Shown: positions 35,920 through 44,559 of the stretch, one piece after another
Numbering within the stretch: position 1 is the first letter of the stretch
Layout: every line of letters begins with the position of its first letter
Source of the DNA: Actinomycetota bacterium
Lineage (GTDB): Bacteria; Actinomycetota; Humimicrobiia; Hakubellales; JAMDDV01
Reading direction: 5' to 3'
Assembly: GCA_023488455.1 (NCBI GenBank)
Contig: JAMDDV010000018.1
Location: forward strand, 1-64,000
Length of the DNA: 64,000 bases
Made by a program: the position numbers and the translations under genes
The notes under the pieces: model-generated
The model's database searches: none
Seen by the model: only the letters and a program-made list of their open reading frames with translations
Told to the model about the DNA's origin: nothing

Positions 35920-37589
35920 TTATCATCACCTTTTATCTCCAAAATTGCACCTCTGCTCGCAGAGGTGACCATATTTGCGTAGCGGGCAATATAACCTGAT
36001 AACTCCTTTTTTTTCGGTTTCCATGCCATCCTGCGCCGACTTAACTCCGCATCACTTACTTTCAAATCGATCCGCTTGTCCTTGATATCGACGGATATGA
36101 TATCGCCTTCCTCCACCAGTGCAATTGGGCCCCCGACCTGTGCCTCAGGAGATATGTGACCGATCGAAGCACCTGTAGTCGCTCCTGAAAACCGACCATC
36201 GGTGAGAAGTGCCACACTTGCATCAAGTCCCATACCCTTGACAGCAGAGGTGGGAGATAGCATCTCTCGCATTCCAGGACCACCGGATGGACCCTCGTAT
36301 CTGATCACAATTACATCACCTTTCTTCACAACACCATCAAGGATTGCCTTCACTGCGCTCTCTTCGTCATCAAAGGCTCTCGCCCTGCCTTCATGCTGCA
36401 TCATCTCAGGAAGAACTGCTGATTTCTTAACAACCGCACCGTCGGGTGCCATATTGCCCCTGAGTATCGCAATCCCTCCTGTTCTGCTGAACGGATCTTC
36501 AATGGGTCTTATCACGTTTTTATCATATATTAAATATTTTGTGAAACTTTCCTTTAGCTTATGCCCAGTCACGGTAAGCACATCACCGTTGATGAGATCT
36601 GCTTTTGCAAGTTCTACAAGAACTGCCTGCACACCACCCGCCCTGTAGAAATCATCGATGAAGACATCACCAGCAGGACTCAATCTGCACAAGTTTGGGG
36701 TCTTTTCGCTGATCTCATCAACAAGGTCAAGATCAAGCTTAATACCTGCCTCATTTGCTATCGCAAGAAGGTGCAATATTGTATTAGTTGAGCAGCCGAT
36801 GGCCATATCCGCGGCAAGCGCATTTTTAATAGATTCTATGGTTACTATATCGCGCGGTCTGATATTCTTATTAAAGAGTTCAACGACCTTTTTACCAGCA
36901 TTTCTTGCGAGCATTATCCTCTTTGAATAGACAGCAGGAACGGTTCCGTTGCCCGGTAATCCAAGTCCAATTGCTTCCGTCAGGCAGTTCATCGAGTTAG
37001 CGGTGAACATCCCCGCGCAGGAACCGCAGCCTGGGCAGGCCGATCGCTCGAGCTCCTCCAGTTGTTCCTCAGATAGCTGTCCAACTTTCACCCTAGCAAC
37101 AGCTTCAGAGACATCGGAATAGTCCACCTTTGTCCCCTGCATCCACCCTGAAAGCATAGGTCCGCCGCTTACGACGATCGCTGGCAGGTTTAAACGCAGT
37201 GCTGCCATGATCATTCCAGGGATGATCTTGTCACAGTTTGGTATGAGCACCAACGCATCAAACCTGTGCGCCATGCACATCACCTCTACGCTATCTGCGA
37301 TCAGCTCACGACTTGCAAGCGAATATTTCATGCCCTCATGATTCATGGCAATTCCATCACAAACACCTATGGTTGAAAACTCTATCGGCGTACCACCAGC
37401 AGCCAGTATTCCCTCTCTTACAGCTAGGGAAATCCTATCCAGATTAATATGTCCTGGAACTATCTCATTGGCTGAGTTCGCAATACCGATGATCGGTTTT
37501 TGAAAATCCTGCGCATCAAGACCAAGCGCGTATAAAAGCGAACGATGCGGTGCTCTCTCCAGACCTAATTTTATCTCGTCACTTCTCAT
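35916..37589 (-). CDS. ilvD: Dihydroxy-acid dehydratase
   Basis: Dehydrates dihydroxyisovalerate and dihydroxymethylvalerate. The 557-residue protein has the cluster cysteines in [13 protein letters not shown] and [20 protein letters not shown], and the C-terminal [20 protein letters not shown] segment. Length matches the 2Fe-2S/4Fe-4S IlvD type of about 555 residues. It is coupled by four-base overlaps to both the isocitrate dehydrogenase gene upstream and ilvB downstream. Confidence 0.96.
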   Translation of the reverse strand: MRSDEIKLGLERAPHRSLLYALGLDAQDFQKPIIGIANSANEIVPGHINLDRISLAVREGILAAGGTPIEFSTIGVCDGIAMNHEGMKYSLASRELIADSVEVMCMAHRFDALVLIPNCDKIIPGMIMAALRLNLPAIVVSGGPMLSGWMQGTKVDYSDVSEAVARVKVGQLSEEQLEELERSACPGCGSCAGMFTANSMNCLTEAIGLGLPGNGTVPAVYSKRIMLARNAGKKVVELFNKNIRPRDIVTIESIKNALAADMAIGCSTNTILHLLAIANEAGIKLDLDLVDEISEKTPNLCRLSPAGDVFIDDFYRAGGVQAVLVELAKADLINGDVLTVTGHKLKESFTKYLIYDKNVIRPIEDPFSRTGGIAILRGNMAPDGAVVKKSAVLPEMMQHEGRARAFDDEESAVKAILDGVVKKGDVIVIRYEGPSGGPGMREMLSPTSAVKGMGLDASVALLTDGRFSGATTGASIGHISPEAQVGGPIALVEEGDIISVDIKDKRIDLKVSDAELSRRRMAWKPKKKELSGYIARYANMVTSASRGAILEIKGDDN

Positions 37590-38596
37590 GAGTTCTTAAT
37601 CCTTTCCACTATTGCAGATGTCATCTCTTTTGTCCCGACATTACCACCCAGGTCTTGAGTCACATGTTTCCCCTCAGCTATTACATCTTCCAGCGCTCTT
37701 AGAATTCTTTTAGCTGCTTCTGCCTCGCCAATGTACAAAAGCATGAGCCGTGCAGAAAGAATGAGCGCTGTCGGATTAGCTCTGTTCAGACCTGCATATT
37801 TGGGCACAGACCCATGCACCGCTTCGAATACTGCGATGTCATCACCAATATTTGCTCCAGCCGCCACTCCGAGGCCACCTATGAGCCCAGCGCAGAGGTC
37901 AGATACGATATCACCGTAGAGATTTGGCAGCACCATGACATCGTAGATCTGCGGTTTTATTACAAGCTGCATGCACATGTTATCAACTATACGGTCCTCA
38001 AATTCCATCTCTGGATAATGGGTTGAGACGTTTCTCACGCTTTCCAAGAATAGACCGTCGCTAAATTTCATGATATTAGCCTTGTGCACAGCCGTTACTT
38101 TTTTCCTGTTATTCTTCATTGCATATTCAAAAGCAAATCGCGCGATCCGCTCAGAAGCCTTCCTTGTTATCCGCTTGATGCTCTCAGCGGTATCATCATC
38201 GATCATTCGCTCAATCCCAGCATACAGATCCTCAGTATTCTCCCTCACCACTACCAGATCGATATCCTTGAACTTAGTCTCCACTCCTCTTATTGAAAAG
38301 CTCGGCCGCAGACATGCGTAAAGATCAAGTTCCTTGCGGAGGGCAACGTTCACGCTCCTGAACCCCTGTCCTATGGGAGTAGTGATGGGTCCCTTAATTG
38401 CCACCCTATTTTTTCTTATCGATTCCAGCACAAAATCGGGTAATGGAGTACCGTACTCCTTCATAGTTACCTCGCCCGCATTTACGATTTCCCATTTAAT
38501 TCCGGTGACCGTTGCGTCAACAACCAACTGCACCGCTTCTGATATCTCGGGACCGATGCCGTCGCCCGGAATTAGCGTCACAGTTCTTTCCTGCAT
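37586..38596 (-). CDS. Isocitrate dehydrogenase-like beta-decarboxylating dehydrogenase
   Basis: A 336-residue member of the isocitrate/isopropylmalate dehydrogenase family. The substrate region [20 protein letters not shown] has the Ser81-x-Asn83 pair and Arg87/Arg97 of isocitrate dehydrogenases, and [13 protein letters not shown] is also IDH-like. The cofactor loop PKYAG (Lys266, Tyr267) matches the NADP-type E. coli enzyme rather than the DI pair of LeuB. Homoisocitrate dehydrogenase is the main alternative but normally lacks the S-x-N pair. It lies three bases after the second leuD and overlaps ilvD, so it probably makes 2-oxoglutarate. Confidence 0.85.
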   Translation of the reverse strand: MQERTVTLIPGDGIGPEISEAVQLVVDATVTGIKWEIVNAGEVTMKEYGTPLPDFVLESIRKNRVAIKGPITTPIGQGFRSVNVALRKELDLYACLRPSFSIRGVETKFKDIDLVVVRENTEDLYAGIERMIDDDTAESIKRITRKASERIARFAFEYAMKNNRKKVTAVHKANIMKFSDGLFLESVRNVSTHYPEMEFEDRIVDNMCMQLVIKPQIYDVMVLPNLYGDIVSDLCAGLIGGLGVAAGANIGDDIAVFEAVHGSVPKYAGLNRANPTALILSARLMLLYIGEAEAAKRILRALEDVIAEGKHVTQDLGGNVGTKEMTSAIVERIKNS

Positions 38597-38599
38597 GTA

Positions 38600-39103
38600 T
38601 CAGACCTCAAACCCCTTGTGATTTTTCAGATAATTGACCAGCCCGCCTTCCGAAAGTATGCCGAACATCGCTTCAGACAGCGGTGATATCTTTATGGTCC
38701 TTGACTTTGTTAGATTCATAACTTCCCCGTTTTTTAGATCTATCCTCAGCTCATCTCCCTCTTCTATATCGGTGGTATCGCATTCAATTAGCGGCAAGCC
38801 GATGTTTATGGCATTTCGGTAAAATATCCTTGCAAAAGATTTTGCCACAACTCCTTTTATGCCAGCAAATTTCAGGGCAAGCGGAGCCTGTTCACGCGAC
38901 GAACCACATCCGAAGTTCTTCCCCGCAACAATGATGTCCCGACCGGTAAGCTCATCGTAAAAGTTCGGGTGCACATCCTCCATGATATGCTTCGCCAGCT
39001 CATTCATATCAAGAGTTTTAAATTTATACTTACCAGAAATTATGTAATCAGTATTTATATCGTTACCAAATCTTCTTGCGACACCCTCTATGTAAAACTC
39101 CAT
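38600..39103 (-). CDS. LeuD-like aconitase/homoaconitase small subunit
   Basis: A second LeuD-family protein of 167 residues. [15 protein letters not shown] and [13 protein letters not shown] are normal family segments. The specificity loop reads YKFK (residues 26-29) in place of the YLNV seen in the leucine LeuD. Homoaconitases carry a basic residue (YLRT) in this loop to bind the extra carboxylate, so Lys here points to a tricarboxylate such as citrate or homocitrate. It shares a base with the LeuC-like gene and is followed by the isocitrate dehydrogenase gene. Confidence 0.85.
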   Translation of the reverse strand: MEFYIEGVARRFGNDINTDYIISGKYKFKTLDMNELAKHIMEDVHPNFYDELTGRDIIVAGKNFGCGSSREQAPLALKFAGIKGVVAKSFARIFYRNAINIGLPLIECDTTDIEEGDELRIDLKNGEVMNLTKSRTIKISPLSEAMFGILSEGGLVNYLKNHKGFEV

Positions 39104-40356
39104 CAGGAGCTCATCTCCCTCGGGTCCATGATGTAGCCAGAGACCGCAGATGCTGCTGCTGTAGCGGGCGATGACAGGTATATCATCGCCTTTGAATTGC
39201 CCATCCTTCCCTTGAAATTCCGATTCGCTGTCGAGACAACCACATCACCATCTGAAGGAATACCGCCGTGGGTTCCGACACATGGACCACAGCCTGGAGT
39301 TATTACGCTGGCTCCAGCCTCAATAAGATCGCTGATATACCCTGCCTCTATGGCATCAAGCAGGGTCTTCCTCGACGCAGGCCCGACTATGAGCATTACG
39401 CCGCGGGCTACTTTTCTACCTTTTAGCATGCTCGCAGCTACTTTTAAATCCTCAAGCCTGCCGTTGGTGCAGGTACCTATGAAAACCTGATTAACCTTCA
39501 CCTTGCCAATATCCGAAATTCTCGACACTGTATCGACCCTGTGCGGGAGGGCAACAAGTGGCTCAATTTCACCAAGATCAATCGAAATCCTGCCAAAATA
39601 GTTCGCGCCCTCATCGGGAAAAATAAAGGCTTCCTTGTCATAGCCTTCCATCCCAATCCATCTGGCTGTTAACTCATCACCTTCGAAAATGCCAAACTTC
39701 GCACCAGCCTCTATCGCCATGTTCGCAACGGTAAACCTCCCATCCATGCTCAACGCACTCAGATCTCCACCAAATTCAAGTGACATATAGGTAGCTCCAT
39801 CAGCACCAAGCTTGCCTATCAAAAACAATATGAGGTCCTTGGCAAAGACCATATTATTAAACTTCCCGTTTATGTTTATTCTTATCGTTTCGGGTACCTT
39901 AAACCACAATTGACCAGTCATCATGGCTGCAGCCAGATCAGTGGAACCGACACCAGTTGCAAGCGCATTCAGGGCTCCATAAGTACAGGTATGCGAATCG
40001 GCCCCAACTATCAGATCGCCAGGCCTCACATGACCCTTTTCGGGGATGAGCTGATGACATATCCCTTCACCGACATCAAATATTTCGATCCCTTGCTCAG
40101 AGGCAAAATCCCGCATCAACTTGTGCAATGCTGAGATCGCTTCACTGGGACTTGGTGAGTTATGATCAATCACAAAGGCAATCTTTCGAGGATCGAAGAC
40201 CCGCTTTGATTCCATTTCATTAAAGGATTTTATGGCAAGCGGCGCCGTACCGTCCTGCGCCATGACGAAGTCAACGCTTGAGACTGTTATCTCTCTTGCA
40301 AATATTTCCTTCCCGACATGTTTTGTAAATACCTTCTCAGCAATGGTCTTATCCAA
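39103..40356 (-). CDS. LeuC-like aconitase/homoaconitase large subunit
   Basis: A 417-residue LeuC/aconitase-family 4Fe-4S protein, clearly a paralogue of the leuC at 27501. It has [35 protein letters not shown] and TPGCGPCVGTHGG with the cluster cysteines. Sequence cannot by itself tell isopropylmalate, homoaconitate and citrate use apart. The context (a homocitrate/Re-citrate synthase-like gene two bases upstream and an isocitrate dehydrogenase two genes downstream) favours an aconitase function. Confidence 0.85.
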   Translation of the reverse strand: MDKTIAEKVFTKHVGKEIFAREITVSSVDFVMAQDGTAPLAIKSFNEMESKRVFDPRKIAFVIDHNSPSPSEAISALHKLMRDFASEQGIEIFDVGEGICHQLIPEKGHVRPGDLIVGADSHTCTYGALNALATGVGSTDLAAAMMTGQLWFKVPETIRININGKFNNMVFAKDLILFLIGKLGADGATYMSLEFGGDLSALSMDGRFTVANMAIEAGAKFGIFEGDELTARWIGMEGYDKEAFIFPDEGANYFGRISIDLGEIEPLVALPHRVDTVSRISDIGKVKVNQVFIGTCTNGRLEDLKVAASMLKGRKVARGVMLIVGPASRKTLLDAIEAGYISDLIEAGASVITPGCGPCVGTHGGIPSDGDVVVSTANRNFKGRMGNSKAMIYLSSPATAAASAVSGYIMDPREMSS

Positions 40357-40358
40357 AA

Positions 40359-41510
40359 TTAAAGCTTACCTGCCTTATAGTCTTCGTATATGTACATTAA
40401 TTCCTTGTCAAAAAGTGCCCTCTTCAACTGAATCGACGTTGAACGAACGATCTTTAAAACCTCTTCAGCGTCTTCTTTTGATAGCATTATGCCGTACTCA
40501 TTGAATTTTGCTATTAAAGAATTTGAACCAGAATGTTTTCCAATGACCATCTGTCTGGTAAGCCCGACCTCCTCAGGAGAAAAAGCCTCATAGTTCTTCG
40601 GGTTCTTTAAGACCCCGTCAGCATGAATGCCAGATTCATGCGCAAACACGTTCACACCAACAATGGCTTTCCACACAGGTATATGCCTTGCAGAAGCATT
40701 AGCAACGTACTCCGAGAGCTCTCTGAAACGCTCCGTCTTGAAACCAAGGTCGATGTCCTCAATGCACTTAAGCGCCATCACGACCTCCTCAAGTGCAGCA
40801 TTGCCCGCCCTCTCCCCGAGCCCATTCACAGTCGTATTGATATAAGTAGCACCAGCTCTAATACCGGCAAGCGCATTTGCAGTGGCCATGCCGAAGTCAT
40901 TGTGCGTGTGCATCTCAATCTCGATATCAACCTCATCCAATAACTTCCTGATCGTATCGTACGTCTTAAACGGATCCAATATACCTAGAGTATCGCAGAA
41001 CCTCAGCCTGTCTGCGCCGGAATCCTTCGCTGTTTGTGCAAACCTGACCAGAAACCCAAAATCCGCCCGCGATGCATCCTCAGCATTTACGGATATATAC
41101 AGGTTGTTCGACTTGGCGAATTCCACTGACTTTTTGATCGAGTCAATCACCCAGTCCCTATCCTTCTGGAGTTTATGTATTATGTGAATATCAGAAGCCG
41201 ATATAGAAATGGCGACAGCATCAACCCCACAGTCGATGGAGTGCTGAATATCCGAGATCACCGCTCGATTCCACGCTAGGATGCTCGCTTTTAAACCCAT
41301 CTCAACAATCGAAGCGATGACCTGCTTCTCGTCACCGCCCATGGCTGGTATTCCAGCCTCGATCTGGTTCACACCTATCTCATCTAAAAGCCGCGCAATA
41401 CGCTTCTTCTCATTGTTGGCGAAGACCACACCAGCCGTCTGCTCTCCATCTCTTAAGGTTGTATCATCAATTAAAATCTTCTGTTTTGAATTAAGTGATC
41501 CTGATTCCAT
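40359..41510 (-). CDS. NifV/homocitrate synthase-family protein, candidate Re-citrate synthase
   Basis: A 383-residue DRE-TIM metallolyase without the LeuA regulatory domain. DDTTLRDGEQTAGVVF, EMHTHNDFGMATANALAG and RFCDTLGILDPF are hallmarks of the NifV group. Members make homocitrate or, in some anaerobes such as Clostridium kluyveri and Dehalococcoides, citrate with Re stereochemistry. Because the operon supplies an aconitase-like pair and an isocitrate-type dehydrogenase, Re-citrate synthase is my preferred call over homocitrate synthase. It is the first gene of the polycistron; GGAG lies five bases before the ATG. Confidence 0.82.
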   Translation of the reverse strand: MESGSLNSKQKILIDDTTLRDGEQTAGVVFANNEKKRIARLLDEIGVNQIEAGIPAMGGDEKQVIASIVEMGLKASILAWNRAVISDIQHSIDCGVDAVAISISASDIHIIHKLQKDRDWVIDSIKKSVEFAKSNNLYISVNAEDASRADFGFLVRFAQTAKDSGADRLRFCDTLGILDPFKTYDTIRKLLDEVDIEIEMHTHNDFGMATANALAGIRAGATYINTTVNGLGERAGNAALEEVVMALKCIEDIDLGFKTERFRELSEYVANASARHIPVWKAIVGVNVFAHESGIHADGVLKNPKNYEAFSPEEVGLTRQMVIGKHSGSNSLIAKFNEYGIMLSKEDAEEVLKIVRSTSIQLKRALFDKELMYIYEDYKAGKL

Positions 41511-41534
41511 CTTATCTCCGGAAAAATTGTTTTT

Positions 41535-41597
41535 CTTTAGTGTACTAAAGCGAAAATTGGTTTGAAGTATTTTAAACTAAAGAGCTTTGGTAGGCAA
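41535..41597 (-). promoter_or_regulatory. Promoter and palindromic operator candidate of the amino acid operon
   Basis: On the minus strand TTGCCT (41592-41597) and TAAAAT (41569-41574) are spaced by exactly 17 bases. Downstream of the expected start, CTTTAG-TGTA-CTAAAG (41535-41550) is a perfect 6-bp palindrome, about +12 to +27. Ten of its bases (CTTTAGTGTA) recur at 41667-41676, and a related ATTTAGTGC occurs at 41761-41769. The layout suggests one repressor with a main operator and upstream half-sites. No T-box or leader peptide is seen. Confidence 0.55.
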
Positions 41598-41779
41598 CAG
41601 ATATCCAGGCAGGGACAGACAAATTTGATGAGGTAATGTGAAGAGATACATTGGTGACAGCTTATGCTTTAGTGTAATTGCTTACGATATCGGGATAAAA
41701 CTCTTTGCCGAGGTAAAAATTAAGGGAGAAAGGTGGAGCGAATCGATTATATTAATATCAATTTAGTGCAACGATACTA

Positions 41780-41950
41780 CTACCTTCTCAAAAGCATAAT
41801 ACCGGCAACAATATTTCCAGCTAATATCAACCAATACAAAAGTCGACCGCTTATAAAACCTGGCATGGGAAACAGGAGTCCTAACACAAAGAAGGCAATA
41901 ACAAACAGATATATAGCAACTATCAGCCTGAATGACCTCAATCTCTCCAT
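41780..41950 (-). CDS. Small two-helix membrane protein (56 residues)
   Basis: A short frame translating to MERLRSFRLIVAIYLFVIAF and onwards, ending LLRR. Two hydrophobic helices (about 9-27 and 36-54) are separated by a turn with Pro and Gly, and both ends are basic. It overlaps the end of the upstream coiled-coil gene by 13 bases, with GGGAGG directly before the ATG; a TTG three codons later would have better spacing. I do not recognise it. The overlap and the compositional bias toward a membrane hairpin support it as real. Confidence 0.6.
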   Translation of the reverse strand: MERLRSFRLIVAIYLFVIAFFVLGLLFPMPGFISGRLLYWLILAGNIVAGIMLLRR

Positions 41951-42354
41951 CCTCCCGTGATCTTCATCTGTTTAAATGAGCTTGCATATTTAGATATAAG
42001 CAAAACAAGTTGTGCATTGTAATTCTGTATTATCTGCATTATCTTTCTATCCTCAGATCTCTCGTCCATTAGCTTCATGTTCATTTTCCTCAGCTCTGAA
42101 GTATCCTCGTCTACTAACTCTTCAAGGTTTACGCGGTATCTTTGCAGTAAATTTTCATACTGCTTTCGTTCTCGAGTTTCATCTTCTAATCTCATGTTTA
42201 ACTTGAGCAGTTCTCCTGAAAGTTTTTTTATTTCGCTTCTTAACTTATCATTCTCCACAAGCACGCTTTCTAAATCCACCAACTCCACCGTTTCATCCCT
42301 TGTGGGCAGTTGAGCAATTATCTGATTGAATTTATTCAGTACATCTGTTGTCAC
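41938..42354 (-). CDS. Coiled-coil protein, unknown function
   Basis: A 138-residue protein that I do not recognise. Most of it (about 20-125) is a charged heptad pattern (ENDKLRSEIKKLSGELLKLN, LEDETRERKQYENLLQRYR) predicted to be one long coiled coil. There is no signal peptide. The start is GTG (42352-42354) behind a strong GGGAGG. The 3' end overlaps the 56-residue membrane hairpin gene, and another small membrane protein is encoded just upstream, suggesting a three-gene envelope-linked unit. Confidence 0.7.
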   Translation of the reverse strand: MTTDVLNKFNQIIAQLPTRDETVELVDLESVLVENDKLRSEIKKLSGELLKLNMRLEDETRERKQYENLLQRYRVNLEELVDEDTSELRKMNMKLMDERSEDRKIMQIIQNYNAQLVLLISKYASSFKQMKITGGWRD

Positions 42355-42420
42355 TTAGACCGCCTCCCAACAATACTCATCCTTATTAAATAATATTTTC
42401 AGAATACATTTTTAAGTGCA

Positions 42421-42639
42421 TTACTTCTTAACTCTCAAAGGAATGATCCTCCTGACGTGGTTGTGAAGAAAAATCGAATTAAGAAGTGCTATAGGAAATA
42501 GAAAAAACCCGTAAGCATACCACTTCCAAAAATCATAGCCCTTACTTCTTGCCACTTCAGCTGGTATCCAGGCAAGGGCAAACCAAAGGCCAAGACCTAC
42601 AATTAGACCAGTCATATCGCTTGTTATAATATTTGACAT
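42421..42639 (-). CDS. Small membrane protein (72 residues), unknown function
   Basis: Two hydrophobic segments (about 10-28 and 40-60) flank a conserved-looking turn with RSKGYDFWKWYAYGFFLFP, and the tail is basic. This layout resembles small integral membrane proteins found widely in actinobacteria and firmicutes, without known function. GGTGGG lies six bases before the ATG. It heads the small-protein group 41780-42639 and faces the plsY-like gene across a 250-base spacer. Confidence 0.65.
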   Translation of the reverse strand: MSNIITSDMTGLIVGLGLWFALAWIPAEVARSKGYDFWKWYAYGFFLFPIALLNSIFLHNHVRRIIPLRVKK

Positions 42640-42772
42640 TTCATCCCACCTTGATATCTTTTAACACTCTGCTTAACGCGCATAATATAACTTAATGTTT
42701 TTAATATATATCGGCTTAAATCTGATTTTTATGTAAGAAATTATCTATTAAATCTGTCAGTTTTTACCTTAC

Positions 42773-42823
42773 AACGATAAAACTCCACTCGTTATCGAAT
42801 CAGACCGTCCTTATCAACGATAA
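42773..42823. repeat. Repeated CGATAA/TTATC motifs in the divergent spacer
   Basis: The spacer between the minus-strand 72-residue gene and the plus-strand plsY-like gene contains CGATAA (42775-42780) facing TTATCG (42792-42797) across 11 bases, then TTATC-AAC-GATAA (42811-42823). AACGATAA occurs twice. These look like binding half-sites for a dimeric regulator. Nothing else is visible in the 250-base spacer apart from AT-rich sequence. Confidence 0.35.
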
Positions 42824-42885
42824 CCCTTCAAAATTTACAGGCATTTAGCCTACAATATTGTGTAAACTTAACTGGTGGAGTAAAA

Positions 42886-43473
42886 ATCTTAATAGAATCA
42901 ATATCTAACTACACACTTCCCATTCTCGCATATCTCCTTGGTTCTCTATCTCCAGCTAAGCTTATCGCAAAAAGAAAGAATAGAAGTCTCGAAGAAATGG
43001 GGCAGAATCCTGGCACAGCTGGTATATATCGAACATTTGGACTTGGAGCTGCCGTGCTGGTATTCTTCGTGGATGTCGTTAAGGGAATAATTCCGGTACT
43101 GGTGGCAAGAGTAATGAATTTGTCAGAATGGAGCGTAATTACAACTGCGATCCTTGCGGTAGCGGGGCATAACTGGCCAATCTATCACAGGTTTCGCGGC
43201 GGTGGAGGGCTTGCGACCAGCATACCGGTAATTGCTTACCTTCTGCCAAGAGAGTTCATGATTGCCTTTCCAATCGCAGTAATTGCAGGCTTTATCAAGC
43301 ACTGGATACCGTTTGGAGGAATAGTCGGCTTACCCCTTATGATCATGCTGGTATTCGTATTCAGGGAGCCTCTTCACCTGGTCATATTTATTTTCGCACT
43401 GTCACTACTTATATTGATAAGACAGCTTGGATTTATCAGAAATTATTTCAAAAAAAGATCCAAAACAGCATAA
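42886..43473 (+). CDS. Divergent PlsY-like glycerol-3-phosphate acyltransferase
   Basis: A membrane protein related to PlsY, which acylates glycerol 3-phosphate with acyl phosphate. The first ATG in frame is at 42997, but the family N-terminus (LPILAYLLGSLSPAKLIAK) is encoded in frame upstream of it and no ATG, GTG or TTG precedes. GGTGGAG at 42874-42880 is five bases before ATC at 42886, taken here as a non-canonical start. The catalytic motifs deviate: the PlsY GSGN-GATN loop reads MGQNPGTAGIYR, and KGGKG reads RGGGG after AGHNWPIYHRF. It may be a paralogue with altered activity. Confidence is lower for start and function than for family. Confidence 0.7.
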   Translation: MLIESISNYTLPILAYLLGSLSPAKLIAKRKNRSLEEMGQNPGTAGIYRTFGLGAAVLVFFVDVVKGIIPVLVARVMNLSEWSVITTAILAVAGHNWPIYHRFRGGGGLATSIPVIAYLLPREFMIAFPIAVIAGFIKHWIPFGGIVGLPLMIMLVFVFREPLHLVIFIFALSLLILIRQLGFIRNYFKKRSKTA

Positions 43474-43529
43474 CTCAAATCCAATAAATGGAAATAATAG
43501 ATAAATATGCTCTACGATTATTGCTTGAC

Positions 43530-44528
43530 CTAGATGCAAAAAAGAACCCAAACGTATCTCCTGCTGACATAATCGCTCCACTCCTGTATTTCAGATAATT
43601 GCTTAGCGAATAAGTTGCTGAATAGGCGTTCGGTGCTTATGCTAATAAATCTGTCCTCTATTCGCACCAATCTTGTCCACACGTCTATTGCTGTTTCACC
43701 CAGCTTTGAAAGTTCAGGTGAAGTGATTCTATGAAAATCGGTGTTTTGTGCTGGGGCTATGTGCAACACATTAACCGCATCTGCACCCAACTCTTTCGCC
43801 TTTTCCATCTCGTGCGCCAAAAACTGCTGGCGCATCAATTGATAAAACGGCTCGTAGAACAGTGAGTCAAAACTAGGCAGAAGGTCTTTTTTGAGCGGAC
43901 AATCATTCCGCATATAAAACGGTTTGTAGATTTCTGTTCTATCTGTACCGCTTGCGGCGACTTTGAGCAGTACACTCCCATACGATTCAGTATATTTCCA
44001 TTCAATCAGGACCATCTGTCGCTTTCCGTCACTTCGTTCGAACATCACGGTTGCGTCTGCACTGGTGAAGTTTGCTCCGCGCGTGCGTTTACCGTTAGGA
44101 GATATTCTCTCACCTAAATAGTTTTCCAGACCGATCCACTCGAAGGCGATATATTGCTCATTTTCTACTGGTAACATTTTACGTAAGTTAGGAAAGATGG
44201 GGCGTAAGATTTCAGCCAGAACATGGGGCTTTTGTGCAAATGGAAAAAGGAAGTTGATACAACAAACCTGTGAATCGCAGAGATGGTTGCTTGGTTTGCC
44301 GTTCAGCCCATCGTGCCATTTGATGCCATAAGCAGCAAAGTAGGCTGGAGCAGTTTGGCAAATTTCGGGGAAAAGGTTCTCTTCAGCACAGCCAAGTGGC
44401 AAGCAAAAAGGTCGCAGCTTGCCTTTATAAATGCCGTCTGCACGAGCCGCTTCAGAGAAATAAGGTGAGTTGGCTTTGAACTTGGTTTGGTGGCGCTTTT
44501 CACTTTCAAGAAATTTTCCCATGTGCAT
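43530..44528 (-). CDS. PD-(D/E)XK nuclease-like protein (PGN_0703-type putative restriction endonuclease)
   Basis: A 332-residue protein resembling the PGN_0703 family of putative restriction enzymes. The core motif is visible: Asp158 (SADATVMFE), then Glu176-Trp-Lys178 in MVLIEWKYTESYG, the D-ExK signature of the PD-(D/E)XK fold. Cysteines cluster at residues 84-90. No methyltransferase gene is adjacent, so it is not a standard restriction-modification pair. It opens the AT-rich island next to plsY, and a Shine-Dalgarno is not evident. Confidence 0.75.
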   Translation of the reverse strand: MHMGKFLESEKRHQTKFKANSPYFSEAARADGIYKGKLRPFCLPLGCAEENLFPEICQTAPAYFAAYGIKWHDGLNGKPSNHLCDSQVCCINFLFPFAQKPHVLAEILRPIFPNLRKMLPVENEQYIAFEWIGLENYLGERISPNGKRTRGANFTSADATVMFERSDGKRQMVLIEWKYTESYGSVLLKVAASGTDRTEIYKPFYMRNDCPLKKDLLPSFDSLFYEPFYQLMRQQFLAHEMEKAKELGADAVNVLHIAPAQNTDFHRITSPELSKLGETAIDVWTRLVRIEDRFISISTERLFSNLFAKQLSEIQEWSDYVSRRYVWVLFCI

Positions 44529-44559
44529 TTGCTGTTAAAGTATAGTCCAACATATTTTC

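Noticed and set aside
41511..41780. Possible T-box or leader-peptide attenuator before the amino acid operon
   Set aside because: No TGGNACC T-box sequence, no run of Leu/Val/Ile codons and no terminator hairpin; a promoter plus palindrome explains the region better.
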